Below, one piece after another: positions 56,480-64,000 of a stretch of DNA of 64,000 nucleotides. Positions within the stretch are counted from its first letter, which is position 1. The number at the start of each line of letters is the position of its first letter. Both the position numbers and the translations under genes were made by a program. Origin of the DNA: Dimorphilus gyrociliatus (lineage: Eukaryota > Annelida > Polychaeta > Dinophilidae); contig CAJFCJ010000042.1 of the NCBI GenBank assembly GCA_904063045.1, positions 62,001 to 126,000 on the forward strand, written 5' to 3'. The notes beneath the pieces were generated by a model, which worked only from the letters and a program-made list of their open reading frames with translations, was not told the DNA's origin and did not search any database.

Positions 56480-57300
56480 ATGAGTATCTCTAAAATAAAT
56501 GAATTAATGTTGAGAATTAAGGGTAGTGGAGCCAAGATTGATGATAACAGCTTTTTGAAATACCATTCACCAACTGGGGCAGCTACAATTCCTGAAGGGA
56601 TGTTGTTGAAAATGCCCACAGTTTTGTGGTTTTACTCTAACCCTGACCCAGCCCTGGACCCTTTTTTAAGCACTTCATTGTTCCTAACCCTTAGTTTGGA
56701 CCCACCTAATTTCAAATCAATTGCTGGAATATTTTTCTTTCCCTTTCCCAACCCAAAATCTCACCCCAAAATAACTGCAAAATAGGTGTTTTCAACAGCC
56801 CCCTTTCTGAAGGTGTGGTTAATACTGATTCTACTCAACCAAAATTCAGTAATTCTGGGATTCTAGAAAGTGTTTTTGAAAAGACAATTACAAGTCTTTT
56901 AATTGGTGCTAATGAGAAACTTATCACTACTTTGCTGAGACCCTATTCAGGTAGCAAAGATACTGGGGCCTTTAAGAAGAACTTTCAAACAGCTTGTAAA
57001 TTAAACCTTTGGGATACAGAGGAGAAAAGAATTTTAATGCTGAGAAAATACACTACCTGAAGAGTCAGATGTTGTTGAAAGCTTACCTTCCATGGCAACT
57101 GAAAATGAAATTTGGGATTCATTGGATGAAGAATTCAATCCAGATCCTATGGCTTTTAAAAAAGATATTGACAGATTGTAACAGTTTGATGCTGAAACTG
57201 TCAAGAGTTTTGTTAAAAGAAGTAAAGAACTTGTAGAAAATTCCTACCATTCAAAACTACAGAAATGGCCTGTGTTGCTGTGAGAGTTAGAGAGCTTCAA
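56480..57300 (+). pseudogene. Ty3-type gag fragment
   Basis: Starts MSISKINELMLRIKG at 56480, about 50 bases after an LTR-1 3' end if MULE-C is ignored. It is split by the 206-base MULE-L. The capsid-like pattern continues (LLRPYSGSKD, F..ACKLNLWDTEEKR), then a frame change near 57050, a TAA at about 57180, and FDAETVKSFVKRSKEL. It ends without a zinc knuckle. In LTR retroelements Gag forms the cytoplasmic particle. This copy is dead. Confidence 0.65.
56599..56804. mobile_element. MULE-L, 206-base MITE-like element inside gag
   Basis: Ends GATGTTGTTGAAAATGCCC and, inverted, GGGGGCTGTTGAAAACACC; direct repeat TCCTGAAGG (56590-56598) against TTCTGAAGG (56805-56813), 8 of 9. Removing it restores the gag frame (IPEG to VVNTDST). 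The interior, reversed, contains CTAAGGGTTAGGAACAATG and GGGTCAGGGTTAG, like MULE-K. Confidence 0.75.
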
Positions 57301-57750
57301 CTTCTAATGGTTTTCAGGAATGCTATTAAGTATTACATCATTTTTGGATGTTCTTGTTTTTATATCATTGCATATATCACAACAGCCTTGTCCTTCAGTT
57401 TTTAAATTGAAATTACAAAAATTTATGATTACAATAATACTGACTTTTCAGACAGTCCTGATGAAAAACACGTTTGCATAAAGAGCATGACTCCATTGTT
57501 TGCATTAGGCAAATCATTTGATGGCAGTATAAGCAGTTGTCAGACATTTGTTAGATGTAAATGTATCTAAATTCCCTCTCTGTATCTAATTTGAAAGCTA
57601 TACACAGAATGAATACATTAAAACAAGAAATCATTTTCTAAGCTGTCAACTGTCCTGGAGGTCAACTGTCCTGATGGGGGTCAACTGTCCTGATGGGGGT
57701 CAACTGTCCAGGGGTCAACTGTCCAGAGGGGGTCAACTGTCCGGATCCCC

Positions 57751-59096
57751 ATTCTTGTTGTTTGTTGGGTGGTAATCTGTAAGGTCATAGTTTAAAAGGT
57801 TTTACATCATCCAACAATTCAATTGCCATAGGTGGAACATCTGGTGAGCCAATATCAGTTTGATTTGTAGCTATGATATTTTCATAGCTCTTAATGATTT
57901 CTTGTAGTTCTTCTCTGCTCTTTTCCATGCTATCTTTGGACACACTAGAGTAATTATCAATTTCTATTGTATTTATGCAAAAACTGTCTACACTATGGTT
58001 TGACAAATGTTCACACTCAAAAGCAACATCTAACTCTAATTCTTCTATCTCAGGAATGGGAGGGAGCTCTTGTTCTTTTTCTATTCCAATAGTTTATCCA
58101 TCTTCCAACTCTATGAGTAGAGGTTCCATATCCATATTAATATCTGGCTTTTTGGTAGCCATCATGGTTATTCCATTATCCAACTTGATGTGTTGAGTTT
58201 CCATTTTCATATCTGTATCTGATTCTTCTTCAGAAGTGGTACTACTCTCTTCTTCAGACAAATTGATGATAATAGCTGTATCACCATCTAATTCTTCATT
58301 TGCATCTGATTCAAGACTTGTCAATGTATCATAATGTTCTGAGTTATTCTGACTCTGATCTATATCATAACTACTTTCTGTATCTGAGTCAACAATTTCC
58401 ATATCGAAATCTTCACTATCTGATACTTCCAGTGGATTCTCAGCTGGTTCTTGGAAATGTAATCCAATCATTCCAACAGTTACTTTGTTATGTTTTCCTT
58501 GACTTCTTTTCTGTACTTGATCATTTTGTCTTTTTTGTATAAAGGTTTTAATGGGTTCTCCTTTTCTTATGAAGAATGGAAGTGAAACTTGTTTTATTGC
58601 AAAGTTGATTATTGCACCAGACTTTCTTAAGAAGTCACATCCTAGAATTATTGCCATATCCAATTTTTCCATTATGAAAAATTCTTGTTCCATTATTCTT
58701 CTTGCGAATTGTATGTTGAGTTTTGCTTTACCTTTAGTTTTTAAATCATTTCCATCAGTAGATGTTATTATTGGTAGTGCTGTGGTTTCTCTCTTCACTA
58801 ATCTTTGGTCCAACAACTTGATTTCTTTCTCAGTGATAATGACATGAGTGCTCCTGTATCACACAATGCAATCACTTCTCTTCCATTATGATTTTTCAGA
58901 CAAAATTGGAAATCATCTCTTGCTTTTATTTGAGAAGTACACTTGAAATGTGCCACTTTTTCCTCTTTCAGATTAAATATTGCAATTGTTCCTTTTGAAG
59001 TTTCTCTTTCATTTGGTTGATCAGGTTCAGCATGAATTAATCTGTTGAATGTTCCTTTATCATTATTTCTTCCATTTCCAAATCTTTGATATGGAT
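57751..59096 (-). pseudogene. Ty3-type pol fragment: aspartic protease to start of RT
   Basis: Minus strand. At about 58890-58800 ALCDTGA is the active-site motif of a retropepsin; GCDFLRKSGAIINF at about 58640-58590 is its conserved second half (ILG.DFL). A one-base slip near 58820 separates the two halves. A long acidic linker follows (58500-57800) with one stop at about 58094. Then DDVKPFKL, TGA, PYRLPPNKQQE: the conserved lead-in of Ty3/gypsy reverse transcriptase, cut at 57750 by the MULE-I end. Upstream it meets LTR-1 sequence directly at 59097. The protease cleaves the element's own polyprotein; this copy is dead. Confidence 0.75.
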
Positions 59097-59284
59097 TGTA
59101 CACATACATTCGTCAGCTATATTCTACAATAGAGAAGTAGTATTGAACCAGTATTGTACTATGCAGATAGCACTGATAAAGATAAGCAGTAGTGACCTAG
59201 TTTCGCATAGGGCAGTGCATACACATTATGCAGTAATAAAACCTATTGAATTATATAAAGAATATTTGCTATTTGCAACCTAGC

Positions 59285-60237
59285 TGTACTTTGTTGTATT
59301 GTAATTGTAGGAAGTCCTAGCTCGTCACTATCAAATTCGTCCTCTCCAATCATTTACCAATGTGCCAAAGTACTGGTCCAAATAGAACCTTTCAAGTTCG
59401 TCCACAAGTAGTCTTAATAAATGTAATTCCAGTAAAAATTAACCAACAAACACCAGTATTTCATTCAAAGAATATGTATTTGAGTAAATGAGTTTCTAGT
59501 TCTAAACAAGCAAGTTTGAACAACCAGCTGATGGTTAGAAAACTAAACTGACTACTGTTAAATTTGTAGGGTTTATATACTTTTCCAATAGTTCACAGTT
59601 CACGGATAAAAATATTCACACAAACAAATGTAACAATTTGGATAAAGGGAAAGTTCAAATATACTTCCATGTTTGTTACTTTTTCTTTATCTTGGAGAAC
59701 TTTTGCTCCCTATTTTAGTAGGTCAGAAAGTTGCCTAAGATGTAACAATTATTAATAGAAGTTGGATTGATTCCAAAACACAAAAATAGGAAAAGGTCAA
59801 CTTGATGCAGTTTTAATATACAACAAATTATTAATAATAATTGTTTGTGTAAGATAATATGTTTCTGTGTAAAGGACTGGTAGGATAAAAGTATTAAACT
59901 TAATCATTCAATATAGTATTGTGCATACAATACTGTTGAAAAGTGACAATAATCTAAAAGCTCCAAATATAAATAGAATAGTGGAAGATATAATTAATAT
60001 TCATTAAATATGATGTGTATAATAATTAGGGTTAACATCTAAGTTGTAAAATACTTTTACAACTTAGTTTAAATAGTGTATGTTGTAGTTTTAGGCATGT
60101 AGAGTACTCTATAATACTCTTTCAATATTGCTTTCCATTGATGAATGAAATGTAACAATTTGGGTGTATTGTGTGAATTTGTGAGCCTGGTTACAAGCTT
60201 ATGTGTTTAGTACCTACGAACTGCCTAAATGTGTACA
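59285..60237 (-). repeat. LTR-1, inner solo LTR with 5-base target duplication
   Basis: 953 bases, reversed: starts TGTACTTTGTTGTATTG and ends AATGTGTACA. Flanked by CTAGC at 59280-59284 and 60238-60242, the 5-base duplication typical of retrotransposon integrase. It has no internal domain, so it is a solo LTR left by recombination between the two LTRs of a full element. Confidence 0.88.
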
Positions 60238-60692
60238 CTAGCATTAATATTACAATTTATTAATCCATAAATTTATGATTTCGAACTAAAACTAGTTCAA
60301 TTAATTATCAATTATGCTTAAATTCTAAGTTTAGATTATATTCACTATTCAACAGTATTGTATACACAATACTGTTCTTTTTAACATGCATTAATCAGAT
60401 ATACTTCCTCCTTATATGCTGATGCTAAATTTACTAACTCAATCAATTGAATATCATTATTAAGGTAGAATATAAAAACGGTCAAATATACAATCTACAT
60501 GTTTTCTTGATTGTTGGACTTGTCCTACTAAAATTGTTACATCTTATGCAACTCTCCAACCTTTGAAATTCAACTATTATTTAGAAGAGGAAAACAATAA
60601 AAACATGACCATATTTAGAACTTTTCTTTGTCTTCAAATGTTACTTTTGTTTTTGGGAACATTGAAATTTGTGAACTATCAACCCTTAAAAG

Positions 60693-60702
60693 AGTATATA
60701 AA
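60693..60702 (+). promoter_or_regulatory. TATA box of the outer LTR-1
   Basis: AGTATATAAA, same position in the LTR as at 43631-43640. Confidence 0.5.
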
Positions 60703-60989
60703 CCCTACAAAATTAACAGTTGATAGTTCAGTTTTCTAACCGTCAGCTAGTTGTTTAAACTAGCTTGTTTAGAACTAGAAGCTCATTTTACTCAATACAT
60801 ATTATTTGGATGAAATACTGGTGTTTTGTTAATCAATTTCTACCGAAATTGCCTTTGTTAGACTATTTGTGGAGGAACTTTAAAGGTTCTATTTGGACCA
60901 GTACTTTGGCAAGTTGGTAAATGATTGGAAAGGACGATTACAGTTGTGACGAACCAGAAATTCCTACAATTACAATACAACAAAGTACA

Positions 60990-61641
60990 GTATTTATAAA
61001 GAAAACTGGTGTACTGCTCTTGCTGGCAAAATCTATGCATTTGCAAGTTAGAGCAGTACACGGGTTATATTCAATATGTAGCCAACAAATTAAAATTTAT
61101 CAAGCATAGCCTTTATATTGACTTTACAAAGACAACAATGAACAACTAGGCCATCCATAGCCTTATCTTGTACTTGTTTATCTAGTTCTTTATGTTTATT
61201 TTTAGAGTAACATTGAGAATTTAATATTTAGACCATATACAACTGGTTTTCCATCTGGACTGGCTTCAAAACCTGTTTTTTAAGGAGAATCTTTGAATAA
61301 GGTCTATTTTATACAAATACTTAACAATAGCATGGTGCTTGAGGTAATTGCGAAACAATTTGGTATTTATACCAAAATGACTAGTTTTGAATTTTGCATC
61401 AGTTCTAAAGTACAACGTTTGAAGCTGTTACCCACTGTTCCACTCACCTAAAATCCTCACATTTCTGGGTTTTGCAATATAAAATAAAAGAGAAAAATTA
61501 TTATTTTCTGTAAATGAAGTAGCATGTATAAAAGATAGCTGGAAAATGTCACATGATCAGACACATTTTAACATGCATACTATTGAATAAATTTCTCTCA
61601 TATTGTGATTGTCAGGGAGTTGAAACAGTGACTACTGAACT
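60990..61641. other. Spacer before the glycosyltransferase gene
   Basis: No gene. Stretch 61013-61060 starts GTACTGCTCTTGCTGG and ends AGAGCAGTAC, a loose inverted repeat, and its first 37 bases match 29644-29680 in reverse. The promoter of the next gene should be in 61400-61640, but I cannot point to an element. Confidence 0.4.
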
Positions 61642-63213
61642 ATGAAACTATTTTATTTCAAAACTTTGATTAGGCTATTTCCATGTTTGTTAGTTTGTTT
61701 TGTTATTAGTATAATGCTAAAAGAGGTGAGTTTGCATATTATAGAAAACAGTTATAGTATTTTAAATGATATTTTCAAATTGAACAGAATCAAATATGGA
61801 CATTTGAAAGAAATGAATTCGAAAATGATAATCTGCAAAGTATGGTTGAAAAATATGCAATAGATAACACAATACTTTTAGCAATAACTGATAAGGGATA
61901 CTTGGAATTAGCATTAAACTTTTACAAGTTTTCAATTGAGAAACATTCCATTAAAAATTTTCTATTTGTTTGTATTCAAAAAGTAACTCACCAGAGGTTG
62001 AATAAGCTCAAGATACCAAATGTTCTATACATGAATGATAACAGGGGAAATGAAGAAAGTCTTTATGGAAGCTCAGATTACAAATGGAAAACTCATGTTA
62101 AAACCAAAGTAATTCTTGATGTGTTAAGAATGGGTTATCAGGTTGTTATTACAGATGTTGATATTGCCTTTTTAAAAAATCCATTAAAAGAGTTTCAATG
62201 CCCACAGTGTGATATAGAAGTTTGTTGAACATTTTCCATAAATTAAATATTTTATGTTAATAATTTTATATTTAAAGGCGACAATGGATGGACATAATAT
62301 ATACAATAGTGGCTTTTACTTGAGTAGACCTACACAAGCATCTATATCACTCCACAAGAAAATGTTGAGTGGGCCAAGAAGAAATTCATCAAATCAAATT
62401 TTAATGAATAACATAGCAAGATCAATGACACAAGCCAGTGAAATAAAGATAATGGAATTAACTGTAGATAAATGGCCTTATGGTTTATTATATTTTAATA
62501 GACATCCTTGGTTTAGTGAAAAGAATAAGTGTAACAAATGCATCATTATTCACAATAATAGGATAACAAGTAGTCAAGCTAAAATTTATCGTTTTAAAGA
62601 GCACCTCATGTGGTATGTGGATGAAAATGGTTATTTCTCTGACAAGAATGTTAAATATTTGTATTATGAAAATAAATTGCCAATCAACTCTAACAAGGTG
62701 AATTCTTCTATGAGACAAAGCAATATCTTGGAATTGCAAAATGCATTAATTATTGCCAAGATACTGAATAGGAAGCTGGTATTACCAAGATTTAACTGCA
62801 CAAAGAGTCAATGCTTTGATTCCCTTCTTTCATTTTGTTCTATTTCACAATTTGCAAAACAGTTCAACAATACATTTAGAGAAAGTTCATTTTTACAGAA
62901 TCCTCTTGTACCTAGAAACATTCTTCAATCAAAGTCGCCATTTTTCTTTATAGAAAATGCCATTAAAAATAATACAAAAACTATTTTAATGGAATATCCT
63001 GATGTGAAAATTATTCAACCTTTGAATATTGAAAATGGTATAAGTGAAAAAGAAATTCTACATCACTTTAATACTAAACTGCTAAGGAAAAAATCTGTCT
63101 TACAGTTTTTAGGAATGAAATTTCCATCTACTTCTTTATTATACTCAAAAATTGGAAAACAAATCAATCTGAAATTAAAATTTTCTTGCTATAGTAGTTT
63201 TCTTTATAAATGA
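61642..63213 (+). CDS. Golgi-type glycosyltransferase, nucleotide-diphospho-sugar transferase family
   Basis: Three exons in phase 0: 61642-61725, 61788-62219, 62278-63213; 483 residues. Exon 1 is a short cytosolic tail and a hydrophobic anchor (LFPCLLVCFVISIML), so a type II membrane protein of the secretory pathway. Exon 2 holds TILLAITDKGYLELALNF and, at about residues 147-152, VITDVD: the metal-binding DxD motif of the PF03407/GT77-like fold. Exon 3 continues with NSGFYLSRPT and HPWFSE, typical of the family. After about residue 310 a further region has LELQNALIIAKILNRKLVLPRF, a pattern found in GDP-fucose O-fucosyltransferase-like folds. No breaks. Donor and acceptor sugars cannot be told from sequence. 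Confidence 0.85.
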
Positions 63214-63373
63214 GATGTTTTTGAATAAATTTGATTTGTCAGTAGAAAAGATGAATCTGTCTAGCTATGCTTCTCTTTTTATAAAAAGATCTTTGAGTAC
63301 TTTCAAGCTAGGTACTGTGTCAGGTCTACTTCAATATAGGTAGGTAGTATTGAATAGTGGAGTGTACTGGTAA

Positions 63374-63778
63374 CACACTTCCTTCACACTATAGAACTTT
63401 CAAGGCCTAACCCTAAACTAATATCTATATATACAGTTGAAGTCTGCCCCAATTCTGAAATAGGATCAAGGCATTTATGCTTCAGTTAATAACTATTCAA
63501 ACTTGACACAAATTTCATTGTTAGGGACATTGTATTCCATAAACAAAACTCAATATTGTCAGAGGTTGAAGGTTAAGCTTTTGAAAATGGCAGTTAAATA
63601 ATATGCTATTTTTCTTCAACTGGTTTGGTGTTAGCTAAAAATAAATTGGATTTGAAAGGTTTTCTGTGGTGTCAGTAGTGTGGTTAATTGGTAAATGATT
63701 GGAACACTTCCTTCACACTATAGAACTTTCAAGGCCTAACCCAAAAATAATATCTATATATACAGTTGAAGTCTGCTT
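63374..63778 (+). repeat. 72-base direct repeat in LTR-1-like debris
   Basis: The stretch CACTTCCTTCACACTATAGA...CAGTTGAAGTCTGC occurs at about 63374-63446 and again at 63706-63778, nearly identical. Upstream (63300-63360) GTAGTATTGAATAGTGGAGTG and downstream (63785-63830) AGTAGGAATATCTGGTT resemble LTR-1 start and end in diverged form. Probably scrambled LTR-1 remnants. No gene in 63214-63829. Confidence 0.5.
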
Positions 63779-63829
63779 CAGTAGGAATATCTGGTTTTTT
63801 CACAACAGTATTTGTCCTTTTCAATCATT

Positions 63830-63976
63830 TCTCCTTTAATGATATTACATAATTCAGAGAAAACTGGTAAAAATATTACTATTATATTTTAAAATTAAAA
63901 CAAACAGTATAGGAAATATTACCAATAGTTAAGGCTACAACACTTTATTTACCCCAGGACATTTTTTCCTGACCCA
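63830..63976 (-). mobile_element. MULE-B-type right end fragment
   Basis: ATTACATAATTCAGAGAAAACTGG...TACCCCAGGACATTTTTTCCTGACCC matches the upstream end of MULE-B (9733-9914) with internal deletions. Only this end is in the window. Confidence 0.7.
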
Positions 63977-64000
63977 TGGAGCAGTACTTACTTACAACCC

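Larger units (their letters stand above)
54286..57750. mobile_element. MULE-I, array-bounded region holding retroelement pieces
   Basis: Inverted arrays of GGACAGTTGACCCCC: four units at 54293-54357 and six at 57650-57745. Outer bases GGGTAAAGGACAG (left) and GGGGATCCGGACAG (right, inverted). Between them lie an LTR-1 copy, MULE-C, a gag fragment with MULE-L, and no transposase gene of its own. The left flank is an LTR-1 fragment; the right flank is Ty3-type pol, cut at the start of reverse transcriptase. The 9 bases on the two sides (ATTGCTGCA, ATTCTTGTT) do not match, so the two ends may come from different insertions. Confidence 0.65.
59097..60989 (+). repeat. LTR-1, outer copy split by another LTR-1
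   Basis: Starts TGTACACATACATTCG at 59097, runs to 59284, resumes at 60243 and ends ACAACAAAGTACA at 60989. Its ends form the short inverted pair TGTAC/GTACA. TATA box AGTATATAAA at 60693-60702. The adjoining pol fragment reads in the opposite direction and flanks TGGAT and GTATT do not match, so this is not the 5' LTR of that pol copy. Net length about 935 bases. Confidence 0.85.

Noticed and set aside
58300-58847. Plus-strand frames over the 58 kb region.
   Set aside because: Shadows of the minus-strand pol fragment with protease and RT lead-in motifs.
59097-60989. Reading the LTR at 59097 as the 5' LTR of the adjacent pol fragment.
   Set aside because: TATA box and the gag order at 55-57 kb show the LTR's forward orientation, which is opposite to this pol; there is also no primer-binding site or gag between them.

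Overview
This is a window of animal nuclear DNA. It is strongly AT-rich, genes are split by short GT-AG introns (often 45-60 bases), and the protein architectures are metazoan: chitin-binding plus thrombospondin type 1 plus C1q-like modules, C-type lectin plus LDL-receptor class A plus leucine-rich repeat plus 7TM receptors, PAN/Apple domains, discoidin-like (F5/8 C, fucolectin) domains and furin-like cysteine-rich repeats. A small spiralian invertebrate such as a monogonont rotifer would fit, but that is an inference from architecture and composition; nothing in the window proves it.

Layout. 1.5-5.5 kb: remnants on the minus strand (sacsin-like, LRR-COR-TIR, discoidin-like). 6.8-13.0 kb: a peptide-receptor-type GPCR whose first exon was split by a Mutator-like element (MULE-A), itself split by a second one (MULE-B). 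13.0-14.7 kb: a short array-bounded element and a decayed MULE gene. 15.3-19.9 kb: a fibrinogen-like locus and a large CTLD-LDLa-LRR-7TM locus, both broken by in-frame stops. 20.7-22.6 kb: an intact chitin-binding/TSP1/C1q-like gene. 24-26 kb: a cysteine-rich fragment and a decayed relative of the chitin-binding gene. 26.2-29.0 kb: an intact four-exon gene for a 760-residue secreted helical protein of no family I recognise. 29-35.4 kb: LTR, small MULE-like elements, PAN and GPCR pieces. 35.5-41.5 kb: one mariner transposase remnant cut by two different MULEs. 41.5-44.4 kb: more MULE debris. 44.8-50.4 kb: a discoidin-type lectin locus and a PAN gene. 50.8-53.0 kb: MULE-E. 53.9-61.0 kb: a pile of nested LTR, Ty3-type gag/pol and MULE pieces. 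61.6-63.2 kb: an intact three-exon glycosyltransferase gene.

The dominant theme is a lineage of Mutator-like transposons whose gene encodes a Cys-His zinc finger, a FLYWCH-type domain and a MULE transposase core. Their ends are inverted arrays of a short phrase, different for each family (for example GGGAAAAAACGTCCC, GGTCAGAACGCCCC, GGGAGAAAACGGCCC, GGACAGTTGACCCCC). Several copies have perfect 9-base target duplications that allow the pre-insertion sequence to be recognised, and in three places the interrupted reading frame reads straight across the insertion. Most copies are dead, but MULE-B has a complete frame. Most host receptor and secreted-protein loci here are also decaying. Clearly intact host genes are few: 20.7-22.6, 26.2-29.0 and 61.6-63.2 kb, and perhaps the PAN gene at 49.6 kb.

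Coordinates of splice sites are from reading GT/AG and phase by eye; no alignment or transcript data were available.
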